Shown here: positions 18,594 to 27,909 of the stretch, in pieces
Numbering within the stretch: position 1 is the stretch's first letter
Layout: every line of letters begins with the position of its first letter
DNA from: Labrenzia sp. DG1229
GTDB taxonomy: Bacteria > Pseudomonadota > Alphaproteobacteria > Rhizobiales > Stappiaceae
DNA length: 45,001 nt
Assembly: GCF_000521215.1 (NCBI RefSeq)
Contig: NZ_KI928925.1
Span: 118,604 to 163,604, forward strand
Direction of reading: 5' to 3'
The notes under the pieces: model-generated
What the model saw: the letters and a program-made list of their open reading frames with translations, nothing else
What the model was told of the DNA's origin: nothing
The model's database searches: none
Program-made: the position numbers and the translations under genes

Positions 18594-19397
18594 ATGCGGA
18601 TCTTTGCGCTGAGCTTGGCGTTGTCGCTAAGCTTCATGGTCTTTCAAACTGAAATAGTCGAAGCGGACACCGACCTGAATGTTGTCGGAACCGGAGATGG
18701 CCTTGAAATGCTTCGGGAAATTGGCGAAGGTTTCTCGTCGCAGCATCCCGATATCGAACTCTCAATTCCCCCCAGCATCGGCTCGGGTGGCGGTATCGCA
18801 GCCGTAAGTTCAGGTGCGGAGAGATTGGGACGGGTCGCCCGTCCGCTCAAGGAAAGCGAAGTCGAATTTGGTCTGGTTTACTTGCCGATTGCAAAAATAC
18901 CGAGCGCGGTATTCGCGCATCCTTCGACCGGCATCATGTCCTTGTCGAGCGAAGACCTGGTGAAAGTGTATTCTGGTAAAATCAGGAATTGGTCCGAACT
19001 CGGCGGTGCCGACCTGCGCGTCAAGCTCGTGAGGCGTGAAGACGCCGACAGTACCTTGCAGGTGTTGCGCGCTTCCATGCCTGGCTGGAATGATCTGAAA
19101 TTCTCGCCGCGATCAAAGACAGCTGTCACGACACAGGACGCGATCAATACCGCCAGGAGCGTCGAGGGCGCAATCGCATTTGGTCCCTATTCCCGGACAT
19201 TGGAAGAAGGATTGTCCGTTCTGAAAATCGACGGCAATCATCCGACTGACGACAACTATCCGAGCGCGGTGACCCTGGCGTTGATCTACAAGGACGGAAC
19301 GATGGACGAACAGATGGAGGCTTTCGTCGCCTACAGCCATTCGGACAAGGCTCGCGAACTGATCGAAAATTTCGGTGGTGTTCCGACAACCAACTAG
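18594..19397 (+). CDS. PstS-like periplasmic substrate-binding-domain protein
   Basis: A secreted protein of about 267 residues, with a signal peptide from MRIFALSLALSLSFMVF to roughly VEA. The mature part is PstS-like: DLNVVGTGDGLEMLREIGEGF, the phosphate-loop-like PPSIGSGGGIAAVSSG, and ELIENFGGVPTTN at the end. The GIAAVSSGAERLGRVAR segment occupies the position of the ligand-binding loop. The ATG at 18594 is preferred; a GTG at 18585 is also in frame, and neither has a well-spaced ribosome site, the nearest GGAG being at 18551. No pst permease or ATPase genes follow. Instead a GGDEF/EAL gene starts 14 bases later, so a ligand-sensing role is more likely than transport. Confidence 0.8.
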   Translation: MRIFALSLALSLSFMVFQTEIVEADTDLNVVGTGDGLEMLREIGEGFSSQHPDIELSIPPSIGSGGGIAAVSSGAERLGRVARPLKESEVEFGLVYLPIAKIPSAVFAHPSTGIMSLSSEDLVKVYSGKIRNWSELGGADLRVKLVRREDADSTLQVLRASMPGWNDLKFSPRSKTAVTTQDAINTARSVEGAIAFGPYSRTLEEGLSVLKIDGNHPTDDNYPSAVTLALIYKDGTMDEQMEAFVAYSHSDKARELIENFGGVPTTN

Positions 19398-19411
19398 TGC
19401 TCTGAACAAAC

Positions 19412-22303
19412 ATGATACGTCACTCGTCACTCCTCTGGAACTATACATATGGCGCTGTTTTCACGGCGCTATGTGCGTTTGCAGGTTTGATCGGGCTTGT
19501 TGCGTATCAGCTGGAAGACAGCATGGCCCGGCAGCAAACGGAGCTATTGAAGCTGTCACAATCCCGACTGCTCGAAACCCTGACCGCGGATGTGAAGCTT
19601 GCCGGAAAAAGGCTTGAGCTTCTTTTTGAAGACAGGCTTCGCCGGGTCAGTGCAATTGCCGCGGACCCGAATATCGTCAAGGCGATTGAATCGCGGAACA
19701 ATGTTGCCATGTCCGAGTTGCTCGGGCCGTTGGCCGAGTTGGATGATATCGATGGCATTGTGGTTCTGGATGAAGAGGGCAGGGTCATCGGAGCGTCGTC
19801 TTACGAAGCCGATCTGGTCGCTCTCGGAGCCGGGATATCCAATTACAGCTTCATTGAAGACATCTCCCGGTCCTTGTATGAAAGTATTCCCGGCGAAGTC
19901 ATTACCTTTTCCAGCGTTCTGCCGGAGACAGAATCGCAGGTGTTTGTCCCTGAAAAAAATGTGAATGCGGTTTCGCAGGTGATTTTTGTCCCGGTCTTCG
20001 ACGATTTCGGATACGTGGTCGGCGGATTGCTGGCTCAACGATGGCTTCGTGAAGAAGAGCCGATGCTGGCGGGACTGACCGATATCAATTCCTTCGGTCT
20101 GGCAATCGTCTATGACGGCAAAATTATCTCCAGAGCCAGTTTCGATGGCCCGCTTTCTGCGATCGAGGTCTCGCCCGAAACACCAAATATCACGCTGAAC
20201 GGCAGCCACGTGATCAAATGCGGCATGCCGATCACACCGGTCACGATCTGCGCCTTGTTGCCGATCGAGCAGTTGACGGAGACACAGAACGAACTCACCA
20301 AAATCGGCGTGGAAGAGGAAACCAAGCTTCTGAAGCGGCTGTTTCTATTCGGTCTTCTTGCCCTCGTTGCTTTTGCAGGTGTTGCCTTTCTCCTGTCGCG
20401 CCAGATCACGCGCCCTTTGACCACGATCACCAGGGTCCTGTCGGGAATTGCCGCCGGTGATTTTGAAAACAGGGTGGTCGGTACGGAGCGTCTCGACGAG
20501 GTCGGAGACATTGCCAGATCCGTTGTATCGCTTCAAAGGTCGGTCAAGGAACGCGATGCGCTACGTGTCAGGGTTCATGAGAAAAACACGATATTGAAGT
20601 CTCAGGAAGCCAAGCTCCGCGAGCAGAATGTCCTGTTCGACGCTGCGTTGAACAACATGTCGCACGGGCTGTGCATGTTCGACGCGAAAGGCAAACTGAT
20701 TGTTTCGAACCAGCGATACAACGAGCTGTTCGAGTTGGATCAGGACGCGGTGAAACCGGGAATGACCGCAGCAGAAATTGCAGCGGTTCTTAAAGTTGAC
20801 GTTGTTGAAACGGATGTGCCGGTAGGCGTGGAAATGAAATTTCCGCTGATGCGTTCGAAGGCTGGTCCGCAAAGCACTGAAATGGTTCGCATCGAGTCCG
20901 GCAGGATCGTCCTGACGACCAGGCAACCGCTTTGCGATGGCGGCTGGGTCGCAATTTCGGAAGACATTACCGAGCGGCAGGAAGCACGCGACAGGCTGGC
21001 ATTCCTTGCGCGCCATGACATGCTGACGCAATTGCCCAACAGGATAGAATTCAGGGATCAGCTCGAGGCCTTGCTGAAACGGCAAAAATCTCAAGGCGGT
21101 GAGTTCGCAATTCTGTGCCTGGATCTGGATGAATTCAAGACAGTCAACGATTCGCTCGGTCATCCGATTGGCGACGAACTGCTGCGCCAGGTTGCCGATC
21201 GCCTGAAGGATCTGATCAGTGAGCGGGAATTGGTCGTCCGTCTGGGGGGCGATGAGTTTGCTATTCTGTCCGATCTGCCTGCCGACCTCTACGCGGTTGA
21301 CGAACTCGCACAATCCGTCATCTGGGAATTGTCCAAGCCGTTCAAAATTGCAGATCATGAGATCGTTATTGGTGTAAGCATCGGAATTTCTGTTTCCAAG
21401 GGCAATGACGTTGTTGGTGATGAGTTGTTCAAGCAGGCCGACCTTGCGCTCTACCAGGCAAAAGAGGATGGACGGAACACCCACCGGTTCTTTGAAACGG
21501 ACATGGGAACAGCAGTCAGCGAACGCAGGGAACTGATCACCGATCTCAGGCACGCGATCGCAAATTCGGAACTGGAACTCTATTTTCAGCCACAATATTC
21601 GCTCGAAACCAATGCCGTGACAGGGTTTGAGGCGCTCGTACGCTGGAACCACCCGAAACGCGGCATGGTGCCGCCAATGGAGTTCATACCGCTTGCGGAA
21701 GACACAGGTCTGATAGTTCCACTGGGAGAATGGGTCCTGAACGAAGCCTGCCGGCGGGCGGCGAGTTGGCCCGACCATCTTCGCATCGCGGTCAATCTGT
21801 CACCGCGCCAGTTGCGGGGGCACGGCTTCGGACCGGTGCTGATTGGAGCACTTGCCAGATCCGAGCTCAGGGCCGACCGGTTGGAACTCGAAGTCACCGA
21901 GAGTGTTCTTCTCATCGAGTCCGATGATATTCTGGATGCGCTGCACCAGGCCAAAGCGCTCGGCGTCAAAGTGTCCATGGATGATTTCGGGACCGGATAC
22001 TCGTCGCTGAGTTACCTGCGCCGCTTCCCCTTCGACAAGATCAAGATCGATCAGTCATTTGTCCGTTCGATGGCCTATTCGGACGAGTCGGTTTCAATCG
22101 TCAAGGCGGTCATTGATCTGGCCAAGAACCTGGACATGACGACGACCGCCGAAGGCGTGGAAACCGAGCTGCTTCTGGAGATGTTGAAGGATATCGGATG
22201 TACGGACGCCCAGGGATATTTCCTCGGTCATCCGATGCCGGTTTCCCAGATGGACGATTTGCTTTTTGAATGTCAGGGACCGATAACTGCCGCGGCGCAG
22301 TAA
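19412..22303 (+). CDS. Membrane-bound diguanylate cyclase/phosphodiesterase (sensor-HAMP-PAS-GGDEF-EAL)
   Basis: A 963-residue inner-membrane signalling protein. TM1 (about 13-33) and TM2 (about 309-330) flank a 270-residue periplasmic sensor region of dCache-like look. A HAMP-type linker (331-385), a PAS domain (about 405-520), a GGDEF domain (about 530-690) and an EAL domain (about 705-950) follow. The GGDEF motif (612-616) and the E740-A741-L742 motif are intact, with DDFGTGYSS and K-x-D (IKID) also present, so both synthesis and hydrolysis of cyclic di-GMP are possible. The gene is 14 bases downstream of the PstS-like protein and lacks a clear ribosome site, which suggests translational coupling. 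The PstS-like partner probably docks on the periplasmic domain. Confidence 0.93.
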   Translation: MIRHSSLLWNYTYGAVFTALCAFAGLIGLVAYQLEDSMARQQTELLKLSQSRLLETLTADVKLAGKRLELLFEDRLRRVSAIAADPNIVKAIESRNNVAMSELLGPLAELDDIDGIVVLDEEGRVIGASSYEADLVALGAGISNYSFIEDISRSLYESIPGEVITFSSVLPETESQVFVPEKNVNAVSQVIFVPVFDDFGYVVGGLLAQRWLREEEPMLAGLTDINSFGLAIVYDGKIISRASFDGPLSAIEVSPETPNITLNGSHVIKCGMPITPVTICALLPIEQLTETQNELTKIGVEEETKLLKRLFLFGLLALVAFAGVAFLLSRQITRPLTTITRVLSGIAAGDFENRVVGTERLDEVGDIARSVVSLQRSVKERDALRVRVHEKNTILKSQEAKLREQNVLFDAALNNMSHGLCMFDAKGKLIVSNQRYNELFELDQDAVKPGMTAAEIAAVLKVDVVETDVPVGVEMKFPLMRSKAGPQSTEMVRIESGRIVLTTRQPLCDGGWVAISEDITERQEARDRLAFLARHDMLTQLPNRIEFRDQLEALLKRQKSQGGEFAILCLDLDEFKTVNDSLGHPIGDELLRQVADRLKDLISERELVVRLGGDEFAILSDLPADLYAVDELAQSVIWELSKPFKIADHEIVIGVSIGISVSKGNDVVGDELFKQADLALYQAKEDGRNTHRFFETDMGTAVSERRELITDLRHAIANSELELYFQPQYSLETNAVTGFEALVRWNHPKRGMVPPMEFIPLAEDTGLIVPLGEWVLNEACRRAASWPDHLRIAVNLSPRQLRGHGFGPVLIGALARSELRADRLELEVTESVLLIESDDILDALHQAKALGVKVSMDDFGTGYSSLSYLRRFPFDKIKIDQSFVRSMAYSDESVSIVKAVIDLAKNLDMTTTAEGVETELLLEMLKDIGCTDAQGYFLGHPMPVSQMDDLLFECQGPITAAAQ

Positions 22304-22387
22304 CCGTGCCTGGACAATTTCATCCGGACCCTGACGCGCCGGTACGCAGCTGCCGGGGATTTTCTGCGACGAAGACTTCGATAGAGA

Positions 22388-23404
22388 TCAGCTGGCGGCG
22401 GCCGTTGCAAAGGGCGTTCTTGCTCTGCGCAGCAGGGCCGACGCAAGCATTTTCAGCCCGCTGCTTTCCTCCGCGACAAAAAATGGATCTGCGTAGAAGG
22501 TCGCGCCTGCCTGCCGTGCGACTTCCCGCGTTGCTTCCACATGAGACGGTGCGCCAGCCGAATAGATGACATGGTCTTCTGTCAGCTCGCCGAGCAGTTC
22601 ACAAGGCCTGGCCGTCAAGATGGTCTCGCCATCGCCATCGCTTGCGGTCAGCGTCACGGACACGCCGCGGTTCCGCAGCCAGCGTATGGCGTCGCGCATG
22701 TAAAGGCCGTCCTTGGTTCTGGAGCCGACGACAAGCCTGATGTCTCGATCCGGCTGGCCGAGAATCGCTGCGACCGCGATCGCCCATATGGGGGCAAACC
22801 CTGTTCCGGTCGATGTCAGGACGATTGGCTCGGGTTGTCTGCGCAGGAAGCCGTTTCCGAACGGCCCGCGCAGCTTGACGCTGTGGCCTTTGGTGATTTC
22901 GGACCCGAGCTTGGAGGAGACGAGGCTGTTCGGATAGACCTTGATGTGAAACACGATCACATCCTGTTCCGCATCGAGATTGAGCGGTGTTGTCGGGCTG
23001 TAGTCTCGTGCGGGAAAGCCGGAAAAGGTTGCCCGCAGGTATTGTCCCGGCAACCAGGTAACGGGTTTGACAGTTCTGACACGAACCTCGAGATAATCGT
23101 CCTTGATCTTCTGGATGCTCTCGACAGTCCCCTTGATGGTTTTGACAATCGGCACGGGGTCGTAGGAGATCTCGGCATCTCCTTCCAGGACCGCCAGGCA
23201 CCCAAGAACGGTATTTTTTTCTTCGGTTCCCAGGGAATCGACCTGTCCGTCGAGCACGCGCACACGGCAGGTTTCGCATTGGCCCGAACAACAATCATGC
23301 GGCAGGACGAGTCTTCCTCCAAGGCCTGCGTCAATCAGTGTGTCCCCGACATTTGCCTTGATCTTTTTTCCGTTGATCGTGACGGTGCAGGTGCTCTTCG
23401 ACAT
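22388..23404 (-). CDS. Ferredoxin-type [2Fe-2S] / FAD / NAD(P) oxidoreductase
   Basis: A 338-residue electron-transfer protein. Residues 1-90 are a plant-type ferredoxin with cysteines in DCCSGQCETC (C38/C39, C43, C46) and LGC. Residues about 95-190 bind a flavin (PGQYLRATF, ARDYSPTTP, the RxYSxT-like signature). Residues 195-310 bind a nicotinamide cofactor (LTSTGTGFAPIWAIA, YSAGAPSHVEA). The order is that of phenol hydroxylase/benzoate dioxygenase reductases. It is 29 bases downstream of the cytochrome b/EB_dh gene, and the two form an operon. No oxygenase is nearby, so it may deliver electrons to, or accept them from, that haem protein. Confidence 0.9.
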   Translation of the reverse strand: MSKSTCTVTINGKKIKANVGDTLIDAGLGGRLVLPHDCCSGQCETCRVRVLDGQVDSLGTEEKNTVLGCLAVLEGDAEISYDPVPIVKTIKGTVESIQKIKDDYLEVRVRTVKPVTWLPGQYLRATFSGFPARDYSPTTPLNLDAEQDVIVFHIKVYPNSLVSSKLGSEITKGHSVKLRGPFGNGFLRRQPEPIVLTSTGTGFAPIWAIAVAAILGQPDRDIRLVVGSRTKDGLYMRDAIRWLRNRGVSVTLTASDGDGETILTARPCELLGELTEDHVIYSAGAPSHVEATREVARQAGATFYADPFFVAEESSGLKMLASALLRRARTPFATAAAS

Positions 23405-23433
23405 GAGGTTTGTCCGTACTGGCCTTGGCTGTG

Positions 23434-25233
23434 TCAGTTGAAAGTCAAGCGCACTGGGCGCGAGTGTCGCGTATGGCGCGTCTGATTGTGATCGAACACG
23501 GACAGCCAGACATAAAGACCATCTTCCATGGGAAGGTCCTGGTGGTTGCCGGTGTCCATGTCGCGAATGACCTCAAGGGTCCAGTAGCCGTCCTGCCATT
23601 TGGCGCCGCCGTTCAGGTCCGCGCGGCTGCCAAGATATTCTCCCGTGATAAGGACACCCGGAATAACCGTTCCGACCGGAATGTCCGCGTCCTTCTCAGC
23701 TGAATATGGGACGCTTTCGGCATCGAACATCCACCATTGCGATCCCGCGTCATCGGTTGCCTCGACAGACATGTCGAGATTGCCCATCAGGGCAGTTGTC
23801 CTCACATAATTGGCAGGAAGACGCAGAACGTCCACGGTGCCCTCATAGTCGGATCCCGGTTGTTTCTTGTAATTGTAGACGTAGAACGACTTGCCTTCGT
23901 CTGCACCATAGCCGGCGCTGTAGCGGTTCTTGCCGGCAGCCTGTGCTTCATTGGGCTCAAGCGGTGTACCGAACCACATGTCGTCAACCCTGCCCAGCAT
24001 GCCGCCACGGGAGGCTTTCCACTGCCAGACGTCGATCAGGCTGCCATCGGTCGTATAATGCAGTCCGCGGCCGTGGAATGCAGCTGGCTTGTCGCCGATG
24101 GGTTTCGGCCCCATGTGAGTGGAATCTCCACCGCCGAATGCGTCGGTCCTGGAAAAGGCAACGGAGAACTTGTCCTCGTAGTAAGCGGTTTCGTCGGAGA
24201 TGTCGGCCCTGTTGTTGAGCATGCGCCACCCCTCTTCCGTCTTGATGATCGGGTGTCGCTTCAAGGAGCGATTGCCATCCTCCCAGCGGAATGCAAACGC
24301 AATCTTGTCACCGACCTGGGCCGCACGGATCTCAACCGTGGACTCGCCGGAGCCGTTCAAGTTGGAACCTTGATGGGTGCGCACAAAAACGGGGCGTGCT
24401 CCTTGCCAGATCGCGTCGTCTAGCACTCCATCCAGTTTCGGAAGAACCGATGCCTGGGATACGTACAGGTCACTTCGCGTACCGAAATCGAGAGCAACGG
24501 CACCGGCGATGACCACGCTGCCGAGTGCTGCCGACTTCAACAACGGATAGCGGCTCATGCCAGGAAACTGACGCAGCGATTGCGGCCTGAACAGGCGCAG
24601 CAATTGAGCGATACCGCCATAGAAGTAGTGCAGCCCGACATGCGCAACGATATAGGTCAGCACAGTAAGCGCAGAGACGTAGTGAACAGTGACCCAAAGG
24701 CCGCCATGACCGAGAAAGAGCAGGACCCCCGTCACTGAAAGAACGAGAATTGCGGTGAATAGGATCCAGTAGGCGATGACGTTGATAGCCGCGATCCGCA
24801 ATTTGTTGCTGGCCGGCAGCGACAACACGACGATTTTCTTGGATGAAATGCGGCGTTTCAGCCGTGCGGCAGACATATAGGCTGCATAGGCAAAAATGAG
24901 CGCAAGTACGAAGACCGCGGACACATAGTGCCATGTCCAGATTTCACCCTGCGGCAGGATAGGTTCGAAAAGCTTGGCAAACCAGGATCCCTCTGCATCC
25001 GAAGACAGTCTGAGCCCTGTAACCAGGCTGGTGACGATTGCAATAACCAGTGTCCAGTGGAGAAGGATCGTTCCAAGGTCGCTCCGAACGGTCGCCTTCG
25101 GTGCTTCGGGTGATCCGGATGCCCTTCCGGAGCTGCCATGTCTGGAGCCCGGCGCGGTGCGGTCTGAGGAGTTCGGTGGAGGAGTGAGTTCAAGGGTGTG
25201 ATCTGTCACTTGGTCCGTCAAGTTTCTCTCCAC
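23434..25233 (-). CDS. Cytochrome b561-like / ethylbenzene-dehydrogenase-related haem protein
   Basis: A 599-residue membrane protein. After a Ser/Pro-rich cytoplasmic tail of 50 residues come four helices of a cytochrome b561/b6-like domain (about 53-215), with candidate haem ligands H59, H102, H184, H198 and H202. A further hydrophobic segment (about 233-250) leads to a C-terminal domain of the ethylbenzene dehydrogenase gamma family (about 255-599), which in that enzyme binds a b-type haem. The start is uncertain: GTG at 25233 is the furthest, but GGAGAG at 25231-25226 would serve a TTG at 25221, and GTG at 25209 is also possible. No molybdopterin catalytic subunit is adjacent. Confidence 0.87.
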   Translation of the reverse strand: MERNLTDQVTDHTLELTPPPNSSDRTAPGSRHGSSGRASGSPEAPKATVRSDLGTILLHWTLVIAIVTSLVTGLRLSSDAEGSWFAKLFEPILPQGEIWTWHYVSAVFVLALIFAYAAYMSAARLKRRISSKKIVVLSLPASNKLRIAAINVIAYWILFTAILVLSVTGVLLFLGHGGLWVTVHYVSALTVLTYIVAHVGLHYFYGGIAQLLRLFRPQSLRQFPGMSRYPLLKSAALGSVVIAGAVALDFGTRSDLYVSQASVLPKLDGVLDDAIWQGARPVFVRTHQGSNLNGSGESTVEIRAAQVGDKIAFAFRWEDGNRSLKRHPIIKTEEGWRMLNNRADISDETAYYEDKFSVAFSRTDAFGGGDSTHMGPKPIGDKPAAFHGRGLHYTTDGSLIDVWQWKASRGGMLGRVDDMWFGTPLEPNEAQAAGKNRYSAGYGADEGKSFYVYNYKKQPGSDYEGTVDVLRLPANYVRTTALMGNLDMSVEATDDAGSQWWMFDAESVPYSAEKDADIPVGTVIPGVLITGEYLGSRADLNGGAKWQDGYWTLEVIRDMDTGNHQDLPMEDGLYVWLSVFDHNQTRHTRHSRPVRLTFN

Positions 25234-25255
25234 GCGTAGCGATTCTACGAAGCAA

Positions 25256-25270
25256 AATCAGATTCTGATT
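25256..25270. promoter_or_regulatory. Candidate operator palindrome upstream of the haem protein gene
   Basis: AATCAGA-T-TCTGATT is an odd-centred perfect palindrome of 15 bases, 23 bases before the furthest start codon of the cytochrome gene. A looser CGTAG/CTACG repeat lies at 25235-25249. Position and symmetry suit a regulator site, but no regulator is recognised. Confidence 0.3.
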
Positions 25271-25912
25271 CGTGCGCGAAATATTAACAGGGTTTAAATT
25301 TTCTAAGTTAAAAAAACATGATTTCATCGCAAAAATAAATAAAAAAATGAACAAATGTCAAAATATGTAGGTGTGAGTAAATTAATGAATTCATTGTGCC
25401 TGCGAAAATTCACAAGGACGCGAATATAACTGTTAATTGCACAGCTGGTTGTGAAGCTGATTTGGCTTTTTTGTTGTCCAAATTGACATGGACTCTTTTA
25501 TGCGTGTCTCATTTCCGGCTGCGCTCGTAACTAATAACAATATAACCAATTTACCTGTCCAGAACAGTCACGGTGGATTCTGGATCCCCATGTCGCAGAC
25601 ACTGCAGTGCCGAACTGGTTCGCGAAATTGATCGGAACGCAATGAGATGTGTGCGGCCTGGAGACCCTTTCTGACCGGTTCAATGAAGTTCCGTCGCGTT
25701 TTTAAGATTTTGCAGGAAATGATTCAGGTCATATGCGCGTAACAATTTCCCTTTTAACATCGCTGTTGTTGAAATCGGCGTAGCGACGAACTCATCGTTC
25801 AGGTTGTGTCAGGTGGATCAACTCGCATAAGATAAAGTGCGTGTGAACAGGCGGCGCCATGCTGCATGCCTGGCACAGGCTTCGTTCAAGTCTTATTCCC
25901 AAGAGGGCAACA
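25271..25912. other. Divergent intergenic region, AT-rich
   Basis: About 640 bases between the divergent haem-protein operon and the V-type ATPase operon. 25270-25560 is strongly AT-rich with several A and T runs, as expected for promoters. TTGACA occurs at 25483 in the direction of the ATPase operon, but no convincing -10 box follows at the right distance. No gene, tRNA or hairpin-plus-T terminator was found. Confidence 0.45.
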
Positions 25913-27286
25913 ATGCTCGTCTCCCATACCCGTATCGTCGATATCGTCGGTGACATCATCCGAATTAAGGTGTCAGCGTCGAAATCGGAGTCCGAAGGGC
26001 GGCCATGCCTGGGGGATCTCGCCCTGGTTGACGCCGGGAACGGAACCACATCTCTGGCGCAAGTCATCAACATTGATGACGACATGGTTTCGCTTCAGGT
26101 GAACTCCGGCACGAAGGGGCTGGCAAACAATGCATCTGTGAGATTTTTGGGCGAACCGGCCAAGGTAACCTACTCCGACAATATTCTAGGTCGCGTTTTC
26201 GACGGTGCAGGACAACCGATAGATCAAGGTCCCGATCTGGGAAGTGACCCGACCGTTCCGATCGGCGGACCGTCGGCCAATCCCATGAAGCGCGTTCTGG
26301 CCTCTCGCATGATCCGAACCGACGTGCCCATGATCGACATCTTCAACTGCCTGGTGGAAAGTCAGAAGATTCCGATTTTTTCGGTCTCCGGTGAGCCCTA
26401 CAATCCTTTTCTTGCCCGGATTGGTATCCAGGCGGATGCCGATATCGTGGTTTTTGGCGGTCTCGGATTGATTTTCGACGACTATGCATTTTTCCGGAAA
26501 CAATTCGAGGACGCCGGCGTCTTCCCGCGAACCGTGATGTTTATCAATCAGGCATCCGACCCGGTGGTCGAGCGCTTGCAGGTTCCTGACATGGCCCTGG
26601 CGGTTGCCGAAAAATTTGCCGTTGAAGAGGGCAAACGCGTTCTTGTACTCATGACCGACATGACCGCATTTGCGGATGCCATGAAGGAGGTCTCCATCGC
26701 CATGGAGCGCGTTCCCGCGAACCGCGGTTATCCGGGCGACCTCTATTCCCAACTGGCGCGCCGTTACGAAAAGGCTTGCGACTTCAAGGGCTCGGGTTCG
26801 GTGACCATTCTGACAGTCACGACCATGCCCGGAAATGACGTAACGCATCCGGTGCCCGACAACACCGGTTACATCACCGAAGGTCAGTTCTATCTGCACA
26901 GTGGCGTCCTTGACCCGTTCGGTTCGCTCTCGCGACTGAAGCAGCACGTCATCGGCAAGGTCACGCGTGAAGACCACAACCAGATCATGAACACCATGAT
27001 CCGCTTCTATTCTGGCGCCCGCGACGCGGAACAAAAGCAGTCGATGGCCTTTGAACTGTCCGGTTACGACAGGCAACTCCTCAAGTTTGGTGCCTTGTTC
27101 CGCGAGCGTTTCATGGACATCGAAGTGTCCAAACCTCTTGAAGAGGCTCTCGATCTTTGCTGGCAGACACTTGCGGAGTGTTTCGAGCCCGCGCAACTCT
27201 TGATGAAGCAGGGACTGATCGACAAGTACTATCCAAAGAAACAGACGCCGCCGGGGGAAAGCAGTAGCGGGGAGGCTGCCGCCTGA
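25913..27286 (+). CDS. atpB: V/A-type ATPase subunit B
   Basis: A 457-residue non-catalytic nucleotide-binding-fold subunit of the V1/A1 head. The start at 25913 (MLVSHTRIVDIVGD) follows a GAGGG ribosome site; a longer frame begins at 25859 without one. The beta-barrel domain (VSLQVNSGTKGL, LGRVFDGAGQPIDQGPDLG) is followed by the central domain, which has IFSVSGEPYNPFLARI in place of a true P-loop, as expected for B, and the C-terminal helical domain (SRLKQHVIGKV, ALDLCWQTL). It is the first gene of the cluster and ends on a TGATG overlap with subunit D. In the chlamydial and Bacteroidetes operons that I recall, B follows A; here A is last. Confidence 0.95.
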   Translation: MLVSHTRIVDIVGDIIRIKVSASKSESEGRPCLGDLALVDAGNGTTSLAQVINIDDDMVSLQVNSGTKGLANNASVRFLGEPAKVTYSDNILGRVFDGAGQPIDQGPDLGSDPTVPIGGPSANPMKRVLASRMIRTDVPMIDIFNCLVESQKIPIFSVSGEPYNPFLARIGIQADADIVVFGGLGLIFDDYAFFRKQFEDAGVFPRTVMFINQASDPVVERLQVPDMALAVAEKFAVEEGKRVLVLMTDMTAFADAMKEVSIAMERVPANRGYPGDLYSQLARRYEKACDFKGSGSVTILTVTTMPGNDVTHPVPDNTGYITEGQFYLHSGVLDPFGSLSRLKQHVIGKVTREDHNQIMNTMIRFYSGARDAEQKQSMAFELSGYDRQLLKFGALFRERFMDIEVSKPLEEALDLCWQTLAECFEPAQLLMKQGLIDKYYPKKQTPPGESSSGEAAA

Positions 27287-27909
27287 TGGCCAAGCTTGCA
27301 CTCAACAAGTCTTCACTCGCACGGGAAAGCACGCAGCTTGCAGAATATCGGCGATTTCTGCCGTCTCTGGAGCTGAAACGGCTTCAGATAACGGCGGAAC
27401 GGGCCAAGGCGAAGGAGACCCTGGCGCGGCTTGAGCAACACTATGAGCAGCGTTTTGCCGATCTTGCGGCAGCCCTGCCAATGCTGGCGAACAAGCACGT
27501 TCCGCTAGAGGGATTGGTAAGGTTGAAGGGTGTCGAGAGGTCAGAGCAAAATCTTTCAGGCACTGTTTTGCCGGTTCTTGGCGAAATCGATGTTGAGATA
27601 GAGCCGTATTCCCTGCTTGCGCGTCCCCACTGGGTTGATCCTTATGCCGACGGCATGCGCGAGTTGCTACGATTGAACCTCGAGCGCGATGTGGCGCGCG
27701 AACGTATCGTGAAGCTGATTGAAGCCGAGGCCGTGATTTCACGGCGTGTCAATCTGTTCGAGAAGGTTCTGATCCCCCGCGCTGAGCGTAACATCAAGAA
27801 AATCCGCATGGCACTTGCCGATGCGGAGCGTGACGCTGTTGTGCGCGCCAAGATTTCCAAGCGAAAGACGGCCGCTCGCAGTGCCGAGGAAAGGATGGCC
27901 CGTATATGA
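27286..27909 (+). CDS. atpD: V/A-type ATPase subunit D (central stalk)
   Basis: A 207-residue coiled-coil protein that forms the central rotor shaft linking the AB head to the membrane ring. The N-terminal LNKSSLARESTQLAEYRRFLPSLE and the C-terminal ALADAERDAVVRAKISKRKT are the two long helices of the antiparallel coiled coil, with a short hydrophobic hairpin in between. Length and gene position fit subunit D rather than E. Its start overlaps the B stop, and its stop overlaps the start of subunit I (ATGA). Confidence 0.9.
   Translation: MAKLALNKSSLARESTQLAEYRRFLPSLELKRLQITAERAKAKETLARLEQHYEQRFADLAAALPMLANKHVPLEGLVRLKGVERSEQNLSGTVLPVLGEIDVEIEPYSLLARPHWVDPYADGMRELLRLNLERDVARERIVKLIEAEAVISRRVNLFEKVLIPRAERNIKKIRMALADAERDAVVRAKISKRKTAARSAEERMARI

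Noticed and set aside
20561..21778. 405-residue minus-strand frame opposite the GGDEF/EAL gene
   Set aside because: It lies within a well-supported domain protein on plus and contains no family motifs.
25483..25512. TTGACA as a -35 box for the ATPase operon
   Set aside because: No acceptable -10 hexamer at 16-18 bases; not listed as a promoter.
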